From contig OZ023263.1 of assembly GCA_964006375.1 (NCBI GenBank), forward strand, positions 131,530,954-131,594,953: a DNA stretch of 64,000 nt, written 5' to 3'. The DNA comes from Tillus elongatus (taxonomy: Eukaryota > Arthropoda > Insecta > Coleoptera > Cleridae). Positions 37,010 through 51,700 of the stretch are shown in pieces. The position numbers and the translations under genes are program-made. Position 1 is the stretch's first letter. Each line of letters starts with the position of its first letter. The notes beneath the pieces were generated by a model. It worked only from the letters and a program-made list of their open reading frames with translations. It did no database searches and was not told where the DNA came from.

Positions 37010-40000
37010 TCGTGTTCTTTTTTGAGCCAAAATTTTTTTGGTCTGAGATTAAGCTCAAATTGTGTCCGCCTAGACTTTAAACTCAGTTAAATGTCGGAGT
37101 AAAAACAGTTCTTATGTAACTCAAGAATTTTTCAATTTAGAGAGGTTTGAAAACTGTTCCAAAAAAACAAAAATAATTTTCTATAGAAACTATCACAATT
37201 CTAAAACTATTGCAGATATCGAGTTACAGATTATTTGATTTTTATCCATTAACGTCCCTTCATATTATATATGAGTTTTATCGAATTTGGCGGACTTTCA
37301 TTTTTTCGCAATTTTTCCATAAGTCGTGTTCTTTTTTGAGCCAAAATTTTTTTGATCTGAGATTAAGCTCAAATTGTGTCCGCCCATACTTTAAACTTAG
37401 TTAAATGTCGGAGTAAAATCAGTTCTTATGTAACTCAAGAATTTTTCAATTTAGAGAGTTTTGAAGACTGTTCGAAAAAAACAAAAATAATTTTTTACAA
37501 AAACTATCACAACTCTAAAACTATTGCAGATATCGAGTTGCAGATTATTTGATTTTTATCCATTAACGTCCCTTCATATTATATATGAGTTTTATCGAAT
37601 TCGGCGGACTTTCATTTTTTCGTGTTCTTTTTTGAGCCAAAATTTTTTTGGTCTGAGATTAAGCTTAAATTGTGTCCGCCCATACTTTAAACTTAGTTAA
37701 ATGTCGGAGTAAAATCAGTTCTTATGTAACTCAAGAATTTTTCAATTTAGAGAGGTTTAAAGACTGTTCGAAAAAAAAATAATAATTTTTTACAATAACT
37801 ATCACAAATCTAAAACTATTGCAGATATCGAGTTACAGATTATTTGATTTTTATCCATTAACGTCCCTTCATATTATATATGAGTTTTATCGAATTTGGC
37901 GGACTTTCATTTTTTCGCAATTTTTCCATACTTATAAGTCGTGTTCTTTTTTGGGCCAAAATTTTTTTGGTCTGAAACTAGGCTCAAATTGTGTCCGCCT
38001 AGACTTTAAACTTAGTTAAATGTCGGAGTAAAATCAGTTCTTATGTAACTCAAGAATTTTTCAATTTAGAGAGGTTTGAAAACTGTTCCAAAAAAACAAA
38101 AATAATTTTCTATAAAAACTATCACAATTCTAAAACTATTGCAGATATCGAGTTACAGATTATTTGATTTTTATCCATTAAAGTCCCTTCATATTATATA
38201 TGAGTTTTATCGAATTCGGCGGACTTTCATTTTTTCGCAATTTTTCCATAAGTCGTGTTCTTTTTTGAGCCAAAATTTTTTTGATCTGAGATTAAGCTCA
38301 AATTGTGTCCGCCCATACTTTAAACTTAGTTAAATGTCGGAGTAAAATCAGTTCTTATGTAACTCAGGAATTTTTCAATTTAGAGAGGTTTGAAGACTGT
38401 TCGAAAAAAACAAAAATAATTTTCTATAAAAACTATCACAATTCTAAAACTATTGCAGATATCGAGTTACAGATTATTTGATTTTTATCCATTAACGTTA
38501 CTTCATATTATATATGAGTTTTATCGAATATTGCGGACTTTCATTTTTTCGCAATTTTGCCATAAGTGGTGTTCTTTTTTGGGCCAAAATTTTTTTGGTC
38601 TGAGATTAGGCTCAAATGGTGTCCGCCTAGACTTTAAACTTAGTTAAGTGTCGGAGTAAAATCAGTTCTTATGTAACTCAAGAATTTTTCAATTTAGAGA
38701 AGTTTGAAGACTGTCCCAAAAAACTAAAATAATTTTCTACAAAAACTATCACAATTCTAAAACTATTGCCGATATCGAGTTACAGGTTATTTGATTTTTA
38801 TCCATTAACGTTACTTCATATTATATATGAGTTTTATCGAATATGGCGGACTTTCATTTAATTTTAGTCTGAGATTAAGCTCAAATTGTGTCCGCCTAGA
38901 CTTTAAACTCAGTTAAATGTCGGAGTAAAATCAGTTCTTATGTAACTCAAGATTTTTTCAATTTAGAGAGGTTTGAAGACTGTTCGAAAAAAACAAAAAT
39001 ATTTTTTTACAAAAACTATCACACTTCTAAATCTATTGCGGATATCGAGTTACAGATTATTTGATTTTTATCCATTAACGTTACTTCATATTATATATGA
39101 GTTTTATCGAATATGGCGGACTTTCATTTTTTCGCAATTTTTCCATACTATAGTCGTGTTCTTTTCTGAGTCAAAATTTTTTTGGTCTGAGATTAAGCTC
39201 AAATTGTGTCCGCCTAGACTTTAAACTTAAATGTCGGAGTAAAATCAGTTCTTATGGTACTCAAGAATTTTTCAATTTAGAGAGGTTTGAAGACTGTCCC
39301 AAAAAACTAAAATAATTTTCTACAAAAACTATCACAATTCTAAAACTATTGCAGATATCGAGTTACAGGTTATTTGATTTTTATCCATTAACGTTACTTC
39401 ATATTATATATGAGTTTTATCGAATATGGCGGACTTTCATTTTTTCGCAATTTTTCCATACTATAAGTCGTGTTCTTTTTTGAGCCAAAATTTTTTTGGT
39501 GTGAGATTAAGCTCAAATTGTGTCCGCCTATATTTTAAACTTAGTTAAATGTCGGAGTAAAATCAGTTCTTATGTAACTCAAGAATTTTTCAATTTAGAG
39601 AGGTTTGAAGACTTCGAAAAAAACAAAAATAATTTTTTACAAAAACTATCACAATTCTAAAACTATTGCGGATATCGAGTTACAGATTATTTGATTTTTA
39701 TCCATTAACGTTACTTCATATTATATATGAGGTTTATCGAATATGGCGGACTTTCATTTTTTCACAATTTTTCCATACTATAGTCGTGTTCTTTTTTGAG
39801 CCAAAATTTTTTTGGTCTGAGATTAAGCTCAAATTGTGTTTGCACATACTTTAAACTTAGTTAAATGTCGGAATAAAATCAGTTCTTATGTAGCTCAAGA
39901 ATTTTTCAATTTAGAGAGGTTTGAAGACTGTCCCAAAAAACTAAAATAATTTTCTACAAAAACTATCACAATTCTAAAACTATTGCCGATATCGAGTTAC

Positions 40001-43000
40001 AGATTATTTGATTTTTATCCATTAACGTTACTTCATATTATATATGAGTTTTATCGAATATGGCGGACTTTCATTTTTTCGCAATTTTTCCATACTATAT
40101 TTGATCTGAGATTAAGCTCAAATTGTGTCCGCCCATACTTTAAACTTAGTTAAATGTCGGAGTAAAATCAGTTCTTATGTAACTCAAGAATTTTTCAATT
40201 TAGAGAGGTTTGAAGACTGTTCGAAAAAAACAAAAATAATTTTTTACAAAAACTATCACAATTCTAAAACTATTGCAGATATCGAGTTGCAGATTATTTG
40301 ATTTTTATCCATTAACGTCCCTTCATATTATATATGAGTTTTATCGAATTTGGCGGACTTTCATTTTTTCGCAATTTTTCCATACTATACTATACAAAGT
40401 CGTGTTCTTTTTTGAGCCAAAATTTTTTTGGTCTGAGATTAAGCTCAAATTGTGTCCGCCTAGACTTTAAACTCAGTTAAATGTCGGAGTAAAATCAGTT
40501 CTTATGTAACTCAAGAATTTTTAAATTTAGAGAGGTTTGAAAACTGTTCCAAAAAACAAAAATAATTTTCTATAGGAACTATCACAATTCTAAAACTATT
40601 GCAGATATCGAGTTACAGATTATTTGATTTTTATCCATTAACGTCACTTCATATTATATATGAGTTTTATCGAATTTGGCGGACTTTCATTTTTTCGCAA
40701 TTTTTCCATATACTATACAAAGTCGTGTTCTTTTTTGAGCCAAAATTTTTTTGGTCTGAGATTAAGCTCAAATTGTGTCCGCCTAGACTTTAAACTCAGT
40801 TAAATGTCGGAGTAAAAACAGTTCTTATGTAACTCAAGAATTTTTCAATTTAGAGAGGTTTGAAAACTGTTCCAAAAAAACAAAAATAATTTTCTATAGA
40901 AACTATCACAATTCTAAAACTATTGCAGATATCGAGTTACAGATTATTTGATTTTTATCCATTAACGTCCCTTCATATTATATATGAGTTTTATCGAATT
41001 TGGCGGACTTTCATTTTTTCGCAATTTTTCCATAAGTCGTGTTCTTTTTTGAGCCAAAATTTTTTTGATCTGAGATTAAGCTCAAATTGTGTCCGCCCAT
41101 ACTTTAAACTTAGTTAAATGTCGGAGTAAAATCAGTTCTTATGTAACTCAAGAATTTTTCAATTTAGAGAGTTTTGAAGACTGTTCGAAAAAAACAAAAA
41201 TAATTTTTTACAAAAACTATCACAACTCTAAAACTATTGCAGATATCGAGTTGCAGATTATTTGATTTTTATCCATTAACGTCCCTTCATATTATATATG
41301 AGTTTTATCGAATTCGGCGGACTTTCATTTTTTCGTGTTCTTTTTTGAGCCAAAATTTTTTTGGTCTGAGATTAAGCTTAAATTGTGTCCGCCCATACTT
41401 TAAACTTAGTTAAATGTCGGAGTAAAATCAGTTCTTATGTAACTCAAGAATTTTTCAATTTAGAGAGGTTTAAAGACTGTTCGAAAAAAAAATAATAATT
41501 TTTTACAATAACTATCACAAATCTAAAACTATTGCAGATATCGAGTTACAGATTATTTGATTTTTATCCATTAACGTCCCTTCATATTATATATGAGTTT
41601 TATCGAATTTGGCGGACTTTCATTTTTTCGCAATTTTTCCATACTTATAAGTCGTGTTCTTTTTTGGGCCAAAATTTTTTTGGTCTGAAACTAGGCTCAA
41701 ATTGTGTCCGCCTAGACTTTAAACTTAGTTAAATGTCGGAGTAAAATCAGTTCTTATGTAACTCAAGAATTTTTCAATTTAGAGAGGTTTGAAAACTGTT
41801 CCAAAAAAACAAAAATAATTTTCTATAAAAACTATCACAATTCTAAAACTATTGCAGATATCGAGTTACAGATTATTTGATTTTTATCCATTAAAGTCCC
41901 TTCATATTATATATGAGTTTTATCGAATTCGGCGGACTTTCATTTTTTCGCAATTTTTCCATAAGTCGTGTTCTTTTTTGAGCCAAAATTTTTTTGATCT
42001 GAGATTAAGCTCAAATTGTGTCCGCCCATACTTTAAACTTAGTTAAATGTCGGAGTAAAATCAGTTCTTATGTAACTCAGGAATTTTTCAATTTAGAGAG
42101 GTTTGAAGACTGTTCGAAAAAAACAAAAATAATTTTCTATAAAAACTATCACAATTCTAAAACTATTGCAGATATCGAGTTACAGATTATTTGATTTTTA
42201 TCCATTAACGTTACTTCATATTATATATGAGTTTTATCGAATATTGCGGACTTTCATTTTTTCGCAATTTTGCCATAAGTGGTGTTCTTTTTTGGGCCAA
42301 AATTTTTTTGGTCTGAGATTAGGCTCAAATGGTGTCCGCCTAGACTTTAAACTTAGTTAAGTGTCGGAGTAAAATCAGTTCTTATGTAACTCAAGAATTT
42401 TTCAATTTAGAGAAGTTTGAAGACTGTCCCAAAAAACTAAAATAATTTTCTACAAAAACTATCACAATTCTAAAACTATTGCCGATATCGAGTTACAGGT
42501 TATTTGATTTTTATCCATTAACGTTACTTCATATTATATATGAGTTTTATCGAATATGGCGGACTTTCATTTAATTTTAGTCTGAGATTAAGCTCAAATT
42601 GTGTCCGCCTAGACTTTAAACTCAGTTAAATGTCGGAGTAAAATCAGTTCTTATGTAACTCAAGATTTTTTCAATTTAGAGAGGTTTGAAGACTGTTCGA
42701 AAAAAACAAAAATATTTTTTTACAAAAACTATCACACTTCTAAATCTATTGCGGATATCGAGTTACAGATTATTTGATTTTTATCCATTAACGTTACTTC
42801 ATATTATATATGAGTTTTATCGAATATGGCGGACTTTCATTTTTTCGCAATTTTTCCATACTATAGTCGTGTTCTTTTCTGAGTCAAAATTTTTTTGGTC
42901 TGAGATTAAGCTCAAATTGTGTCCGCCTAGACTTTAAACTTAAATGTCGGAGTAAAATCAGTTCTTATGGTACTCAAGAATTTTTCAATTTAGAGAGGTT

Positions 43001-44527
43001 TGAAGACTGTCCCAAAAAACTAAAATAATTTTCTACAAAAACTATCACAATTCTAAAACTATTGCAGATATCGAGTTACAGGTTATTTGATTTTTATCCA
43101 TTAACGTTACTTCATATTATATATGAGTTTTATCGAATATGGCGGACTTTCATTTTTTCGCAATTTTTCCATACTATAAGTCGTGTTCTTTTTTGAGCCA
43201 AAATTTTTTTGGTGTGAGATTAAGCTCAAATTGTGTCCGCCTATATTTTAAACTTAGTTAAATGTCGGAGTAAAATCAGTTCTTATGTAACTCAAGAATT
43301 TTTCAATTTAGAGAGGTTTGAAGACTTCGAAAAAAACAAAAATAATTTTTTACAAAAACTATCACAATTCTAAAACTATTGCGGATATCGAGTTACAGAT
43401 TATTTGATTTTTATCCATTAACGTTACTTCATATTATATATGAGGTTTATCGAATATGGCGGACTTTCATTTTTTCACAATTTTTCCATACTATAGTCGT
43501 GTTCTTTTTTGAGCCAAAATTTTTTTGGTCTGAGATTAAGCTCAAATTGTGTTTGCACATACTTTAAACTTAGTTAAATGTCGGAATAAAATCAGTTCTT
43601 ATGTAGCTCAAGAATTTTTCAATTTAGAGAGGTTTGAAGACTGTCCCAAAAAACTAAAATAATTTTCTACAAAAACTATCACAATTCTAAAACTATTGCC
43701 GATATCGAGTTACAGATTATTTGATTTTTATCCATTAACGTTACTTCATATTATATATGAGTTTTATCGAATATGGCGGACTTTCATTTTTTCGCAATTT
43801 TTCCATACTATATTTGATCTGAGATTAAGCTCAAATTGTGTCCGCCCATACTTTAAACTTAGTTAAATGTCGGAGTAAAATCAGTTCTTATGTAACTCAA
43901 GAATTTTTCAATTTAGAGAGGTTTGAAGACTGTTCGAAAAAAACAAAAATAATTTTTTACAAAAACTATCACAATTCTAAAACTATTGCAGATATCGAGT
44001 TGCAGATTATTTGATTTTTATCCATTAACGTCCCTTCATATTATATATGAGTTTTATCGAATTTGGCGGACTTTCATTTTTTCGCAATTTTTCCATACTA
44101 TACTATACAAAGTCGTGTTCTTTTTTGAGCCAAAATTTTTTTGGTCTGAGATTAAGCTCAAATTGTGTCCGCCTAGACTTTAAACTCAGTTAAATGTCGG
44201 AGTAAAATCAGTTCTTATGTAACTCAAGAATTTTTAAATTTAGAGAGGTTTGAAAACTGTTCCAAAAAACAAAAATAATTTTCTATAGGAACTATCACAA
44301 TTCTAAAACTATTGCAGATATCGAGTTACAGATTATTTGATTTTTATCCATTAACGTCACTTCATATTATATATGAGTTTTATCGAATTTGGCGGACTTT
44401 CATTTTTTCGCAATTTTTCCATATACTATACAAAGTCGTGTTCTTTTTTGAGCCAAAATTTTTTTGGTCTGAGATTAAGCTCAAATTGTGTCCGCCTAGA
44501 CTTTAAACTCAGTTAAATGTCGGAGTA
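37010..44527 (+). repeat. Tandem duplication, period 3,713 bp (two units)
   Basis: Units of about 12 monomers, 37010-40722 and 40723-44527, match almost exactly. Markers include AGTAAAAACAG (37096 and 40809), AAAAAAAAATAATAATT, CTGAAACTAGGCTC, GCGGACTTTC preceded by ATATT, and the class 3 deletion. A third partial version lies at 47.2-50.7 kb through the 10,209-bp repeat and a fourth at 50.6-53 kb. Confidence 0.87.
37529..37823 (+). repeat. Deletion-class monomer 3 (295 bp)
   Basis: CATTTTTTCG joins TGTTCTTTTTTGAG at about 37615-37626, deleting CAATTTTTCCATA and the variable segment. A TCG shared by TTTTTTCGC and AGTCGTG at the two sides is consistent with slippage or microhomology-mediated loss. 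The same junction recurs near 41331, 47827, 51218 and 56745, always within larger duplicated blocks. Confidence 0.83.
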
Positions 44528-46566
44528 AAATCAGTTCTTATGTAACTCAAGAATTTTTAAATTTAGAGAGGTTTGAAAACTGTTCCAAAAAAACAAAAAT
44601 AATTTTCTATAGGAACTATCTTAATTCTAAAACTATTGCAGATATCGAGTTACAGATTATTTGATTTTTATCCATTAACGTCACTTCATATTATATATGA
44701 GTTTTATCGAATTTGGCGGACTTTCATTTCTTCGCAATTTTTCCATACTATACTATACAAAGTCGTGTTCTTTTTTGAGCCAAAATTTTTTTGGTCTGAG
44801 ATTAAGCTCAAATTGTGTCCGCCTAGACTTTAAACTCAGTTAAATGTCGGAGTAAAATCAGTTCTTATGTAACTCAAGAATTTTTAAATTTAGAGAGGTT
44901 TGAAAACTGTTCCAAAAAAACAAAAATAATTTTCTATAAAAACTATCACAATTCTAAAACTATTGCAGATATCAAGTTACAGATTATTTGATTTTTATCC
45001 ATTAACGTTACTTCATATTATATATGAGTTTTATCGAATATGGCGGACTTTCATTTTTTCGTAATTTTTCCATACACAAGTCGTGTTCTTTTTTGAGCCA
45101 AAATTTTTTTGGTCTGAGATTAAGCTCAAATTGTGTTTGCACATACTTTAAACTTAGTTAAATGTCGGAATAAAATCAGTTCTTTTGTAGCTCAAGAATT
45201 TTTCAATTTAGAGAGGTTTGAAAACTGTTCCAAAAAAACAAAAATAATTTTCTATAAAAACTATCACAATTCTAAAACTATTGCAGATATCGAGTTACAG
45301 ATTATTTGATTTTTATCCATTAAAGTCCCTTCACATTATATATGAGTTTTATCGAATTCGGCGGACTTCATTTTTTCGCAATTTTTCCAGTCGTGTTCTT
45401 TTTTGAGCCAAAATTTTTTTGGTCTGAGATTAAGCTCAAATTGTGTTTGCACATACTTTAAACTTAGTTAAATGTCGGAATAAAATCAGTTCTTATGTAG
45501 CTCAAGAATTTTTTAATTTAGAGAGGTTTGAAGACTGCCCCAAAAAAACTAAAATAATTTTCTACAAAAACTATCACAATTCTAAAACTATTGCCGATAT
45601 CGAGTTACAGATTATTTGATTTTTATCCATTAACGTTACTTCATATTATATATGAGTTTTATCGAATATGGCGGACTTTCATTTTTTCGCAATTTTTCCA
45701 TACTGTTCTTTTTTGAGCCAAATTTTTTTTGGTCTGAGATTAAGCTCAAATTGTGTTTGCACATACTTTAAACTTAGTTAAATGTCGAAATAAAATCAGT
45801 TCTTATGTAGCTCAAGAATTTTTCAATTTAGGGAGGTTTGAAAACTGTTCCAAAAAAACAAAAATAATTTTCTATAAAAACTATCACAATTCTAAAACTA
45901 TTGCGGATATCGAGTTACAGATTATTTGATTTTTATCCATTAACGTTACTTCATATTATATATGAGTTTTATCGAATATGGCGGACTTTCATTTTTTCGC
46001 AATTTTTCCATACTATATTTGATCTGAGATTAAGCTCAAATTGTGTCCGCCTATACTCTCAACTTAGTAAAATGTCGGAGTAAAATCAGTTCTTATGTAA
46101 CTCAAGAATTTTTCAATTTAGAGAGGTTTGAAGACTGTTCGAAAAAAACAAAAATAATTTTTTACAAAAACTATCACAATTCTAAAACTGTTGCAGATAT
46201 CGAGTTGCAGATTATTTGATTTTTATCCATTAACGTCCCTTCATATTATATATGAGTTTTATCGAATTTGGCGGACTTTCATTTTTTCGCAATTTTTCCA
46301 TACTATATATATATCGTGTTCTTTTTTGAGCCAAATTTTTTTTGGTCTGAGATTAAGCTCAAATTGTGTTTGCACATACTTTAAACTTAGTTAAATGTCG
46401 GAATAAAATCAGTTCTTATGTAGCTCAAGAATTTTTCAATTTAGAGAGGTTTGAAGACTGCCCCAAAAAACTAAAATAATTTTCTACAAAAACTATCACA
46501 ATTCTAAAACTATTGCCGATATCGAGTTACAGATTATTTGATTTTTATCCATTAACGTTACTTCAT

Positions 46567-46817
46567 TATGTGAAAACTGGAACCTGTGATGAGCACTAAT
46601 AAGTACGCTTGGAGAACACCCATATCAACACAGCACATATTTCAGAGACCTTACGATCGTTTCGTTGACCAAGTCAACATCTTCAGAGGAAGAAAATTAG
46701 AATTTAGAAAATTAGAATTTTTCTTCCTCTGAAGATGTTGACTTGGTCAACGAAACGATCGTAAGGTCTCTGAAATATGTGCTGTGGTGATTTGGGTGTT
46801 CTCGAAGTGTACTTATT
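46567..46817. mobile_element. Foldback element, copy 3
   Basis: Identical by eye to copy 2 and located exactly 10,209 bp after it, inside the 10,209-bp higher-order repeat. Arms are at 46598-46696 and 46719-46817. The flanks match those of copy 2, including CATACTATGTCG on the right, so copies 2 and 3 are the most closely related pair. Confidence 0.85.
46726..46766 (+). ncRNA. Hammerhead-ribozyme-like core, right arm of copy 3
   Basis: Unchanged from copy 2. The mirror-image core on the minus strand lies at 46649-46689. Activity is unknown. Confidence 0.45.
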
Positions 46818-48759
46818 CGTTACTTCATATTATATATGAGTTTTATCGAATATGGCGGACTTTCATTTTTTCGCAATTTTTCCATACTATGTCGTGTTCT
46901 TTTTTGAGCCAAATTTTTTTTGGTCTGAGATTAAGCTCAAATTGTGTTTGCACATACTTTAAACTTAGTTAAATGTCGGAATATAATCAGTTCTTATGTA
47001 ACTCAAGAATTTTTCAATTTAGAGAGGTTTGAAGACTGTTCGAAAAAAACAAAAATAATTTTTTACAAAAACTATCACAATTCTAAAACTATTGCAGATA
47101 TCGAGTTGCAGATTATTTGATTTTTATCCATTAACGTCCCTTCATATTATATATGAGTTTTATCGAATTTGGCGGACTTTCATTTTTTCGCAATTTTTCC
47201 ATACTATACTATACAAAGTCGTGTTCTTTTTTGAGCCAAAATTTTTTTGGTCTGAGATTAAGCTCAAATTGTGTCCGCCTAGACTTTAAACTCAGTTAAA
47301 TGTCGGAGTAAAAACAGTTCTTATGTAACTCAAGAATTTTTCAATTTAGAGAGGTTTGAAAACTGTTCCAAAAAAACAAAAATAATTTTCTATAGAAACT
47401 ATCACAATTCTAAAACTATTGCAGATATCGAGTTACAGATTATTTGATTTTTATCCATTAACGTCCCTTCATATTATATATGAGTTTTATCGAATTTGGC
47501 GGACTTTCATTTTTTCGCAATTTTTCCATAAGTCGTGTTCTTTTTTGAGCCAAAATTTTTTTGATCTGAGATTAAGCTCAAATTGTGTCCGCCCATACTT
47601 TAAACTTAGTTAAATGTCGGAGTAAAATCAGTTCTTATGTAACTCAAGAATTTTTCAATTTAGAGAGTTTTGAAGACTGTTCGAAAAAAACAAAAATAAT
47701 TTTTTACAAAAACTATCACAACTCTAAAACTATTGCAGATATCGAGTTGCAGATTATTTGATTTTTATCCATTAACGTCCCTTCATATTATATATGAGTT
47801 TTATCGAATTCGGCGGACTTTCATTTTTTCGTGTTCTTTTTTGAGCCAAAATTTTTTTGGTCTGAGATTAAGCTTAAATTGTGTCCGCCCATACTTTAAA
47901 CTTAGTTAAATGTCGGAGTAAAATCAGTTCTTATGTAACTCAAGAATTTTTCAATTTAGAGAGGTTTAAAGACTGTTCGAAAAAAAAATAATAATTTTTT
48001 ACAATAACTATCACAAATCTAAAACTATTGCAGATATCGAGTTACAGATTATTTGATTTTTATCCATTAACGTCCCTTCATATTATATATGAGTTTTATC
48101 GAATTTGGCGGACTTTCATTTTTTCGCAATTTTTCCATACTTATAAGTCGTGTTCTTTTTTGGGCCAAAATTTTTTTGGTCTGAAACTAGGCTCAAATTG
48201 TGTCCGCCTAGACTTTAAACTTAGTTAAATGTCGGAGTAAAATCAGTTCTTATGTAACTCAAGAATTTTTCAATTTAGAGAGGTTTGAAAACTGTTCCAA
48301 AAAAACAAAAATAATTTTCTATAAAAACTATCACAATTCTAAAACTATTGCAGATATCGAGTTACAGATTATTTGATTTTTATCCATTAAAGTCCCTTCA
48401 TATTATATATGAGTTTTATCGAATTCGGCGGACTTTCATTTTTTCGCAATTTTTCCATAAGTCGTGTTCTTTTTTGAGCCAAAATTTTTTTGATCTGAGA
48501 TTAAGCTCAAATTGTGTCCGCCCATACTTTAAACTTAGTTAAATGTCGGAGTAAAATCAGTTCTTATGTAACTCAGGAATTTTTCAATTTAGAGAGGTTT
48601 GAAGACTGTTCGAAAAAAACAAAAATAATTTTCTATAAAAACTATCACAATTCTAAAACTATTGCAGATATCGAGTTACAGATTATTTGATTTTTATCCA
48701 TTAACGTTACTTCATATTATATATGAGTTTTATCGAATATTGCGGACTTTCATTTTTTC

Positions 48760-51700
48760 GCAATTTTGCCATAAGTGGTGTTCTTTTTTGGGCCAAAATT
48801 TTTTTGGTCTGAGATTAGGCTCAAATGGTGTCCGCCTAGACTTTAAACTTAGTTAAGTGTCGGAGTAAAATCAGTTCTTATGTAACTCAAGAATTTTTCA
48901 ATTTAGAGAAGTTTGAAGACTGTCCCAAAAAACTAAAATAATTTTCTACAAAAACTATCACAATTCTAAAACTATTGCCGATATCGAGTTACAGGTTATT
49001 TGATTTTTATCCATTAACGTTACTTCATATTATATATGAGTTTTATCGAATATGGCGGACTTTCATTTAATTTTAGTCTGAGATTAAGCTCAAATTGTGT
49101 CCGCCTAGACTTTAAACTCAGTTAAATGTCGGAGTAAAATCAGTTCTTATGTAACTCAAGATTTTTTCAATTTAGAGAGGTTTGAAGACTGTTCGAAAAA
49201 AACAAAAATATTTTTTTACAAAAACTATCACACTTCTAAATCTATTGCGGATATCGAGTTACAGATTATTTGATTTTTATCCATTAACGTTACTTCATAT
49301 TATATATGAGTTTTATCGAATATGGCGGACTTTCATTTTTTCGCAATTTTTCCATACTATAGTCGTGTTCTTTTCTGAGTCAAAATTTTTTTGGTCTGAG
49401 ATTAAGCTCAAATTGTGTCCGCCTAGACTTTAAACTTAAATGTCGGAGTAAAATCAGTTCTTATGGTACTCAAGAATTTTTCAATTTAGAGAGGTTTGAA
49501 GACTGTCCCAAAAAACTAAAATAATTTTCTACAAAAACTATCACAATTCTAAAACTATTGCAGATATCGAGTTACAGGTTATTTGATTTTTATCCATTAA
49601 CGTTACTTCATATTATATATGAGTTTTATCGAATATGGCGGACTTTCATTTTTTCGCAATTTTTCCATACTATAAGTCGTGTTCTTTTTTGAGCCAAAAT
49701 TTTTTTGGTGTGAGATTAAGCTCAAATTGTGTCCGCCTATATTTTAAACTTAGTTAAATGTCGGAGTAAAATCAGTTCTTATGTAACTCAAGAATTTTTC
49801 AATTTAGAGAGGTTTGAAGACTTCGAAAAAAACAAAAATAATTTTTTACAAAAACTATCACAATTCTAAAACTATTGCGGATATCGAGTTACAGATTATT
49901 TGATTTTTATCCATTAACGTTACTTCATATTATATATGAGGTTTATCGAATATGGCGGACTTTCATTTTTTCACAATTTTTCCATACTATAGTCGTGTTC
50001 TTTTTTGAGCCAAAATTTTTTTGGTCTGAGATTAAGCTCAAATTGTGTTTGCACATACTTTAAACTTAGTTAAATGTCGGAATAAAATCAGTTCTTATGT
50101 AGCTCAAGAATTTTTCAATTTAGAGAGGTTTGAAGACTGTCCCAAAAAACTAAAATAATTTTCTACAAAAACTATCACAATTCTAAAACTATTGCCGATA
50201 TCGAGTTACAGATTATTTGATTTTTATCCATTAACGTTACTTCATATTATATATGAGTTTTATCGAATATGGCGGACTTTCATTTTTTCGCAATTTTTCC
50301 ATACTATATTTGATCTGAGATTAAGCTCAAATTGTGTCCGCCCATACTTTAAACTTAGTTAAATGTCGGAGTAAAATCAGTTCTTATGTAACTCAAGAAT
50401 TTTTCAATTTAGAGAGGTTTGAAGACTGTTCGAAAAAAACAAAAATAATTTTTTACAAAAACTATCACAATTCTAAAACTATTGCAGATATCGAGTTGCA
50501 GATTATTTGATTTTTATCCATTAACGTCCCTTCATATTATATATGAGTTTTATCGAATTTGGCGGACTTTCATTTTTTCGCAATTTTTCCATACTATACT
50601 ATACAAAGTCGTGTTCTTTTTTGAGCCAAAATTTTTTTGGTCTGAGATTAAGCTCAAATTGTGTCCGCCTAGACTTTAAACTCAGTTAAATGTCGGAGTA
50701 AAAACAGTTCTTATGTAACTCAAGAATTTTTCAATTTAGAGAGGTTTGAAAACTGTTCCAAAAAAACAAAAATAATTTTCTATAGAAACTATCACAATTC
50801 TAAAACTATTGCAGATATCGAGTTACAGATTATTTGATTTTTATCCATTAACGTCCCTTCATATTATATATGAGTTTTATCGAATTTGGCGGACTTTCAT
50901 TTTTTCGCAATTTTTCCATAAGTCGTGTTCTTTTTTGAGCCAAAATTTTTTTGATCTGAGATTAAGCTCAAATTGTGTCCGCCCATACTTTAAACTTAGT
51001 TAAATGTCGGAGTAAAATCAGTTCTTATGTAACTCAAGAATTTTTCAATTTAGAGAGTTTTGAAGACTGTTCGAAAAAAACAAAAATAATTTTTTACAAA
51101 AACTATCACAACTCTAAAACTATTGCAGATATCGAGTTGCAGATTATTTGATTTTTATCCATTAACGTCCCTTCATATTATATATGAGTTTTATCGAATT
51201 CGGCGGACTTTCATTTTTTCGTGTTCTTTTTTGAGCCAAAATTTTTTTGGTCTGAGATTAAGCTTAAATTGTGTCCGCCCATACTTTAAACTTAGTTAAA
51301 TGTCGGAGTAAAATCAGTTCTTATGTAACTCAAGAATTTTTCAATTTAGAGAGGTTTAAAGACTGTTCGAAAAAAACAAAAATAATTTTTTACAATAACT
51401 ATCACAAATCTAAAACTATTGCAGATATCGAGTTACAGATTATTTAATTTTTATCCATTAACGTCCCTTCATATTATATATGAGTTTTATCGAATTTGGC
51501 GGACTTTCATTTTTTCGCAATTTTTCCATACTTATAAGTCGTGTTCTTTTTTGGGCCAAAATTTTTTTGGTCTGAAACTAGGCTCAAATTGTGTCCGCCT
51601 AGACTTTAAACTTAGTTAAATGTCGGAGTAAAATCAGTTCTTATGTAACTCAAGAATTTTTCAATTTAGAGAGGTTTGAAAACTGTTCCAAAAAAACAAA

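Larger units (their letters stand above)
33850..50699 (+). repeat. Higher-order repeat, period 10,209 bp (two copies)
   Basis: About 33850-40490 and 44059-50699 match at a constant 10,209-bp offset, including the foldback element (36358 and 46567), the GGCGGACTTCATTTT single-base deletion (near 35153 and 45362) and the CTATCTTAATTC variant. The copies part where AGTAAAATCAG in one faces AGTAAAAACAG in the other. The interval between them, 40.5-44.06 kb, is itself the second unit of the 3,713-bp duplication. Confidence 0.87.
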
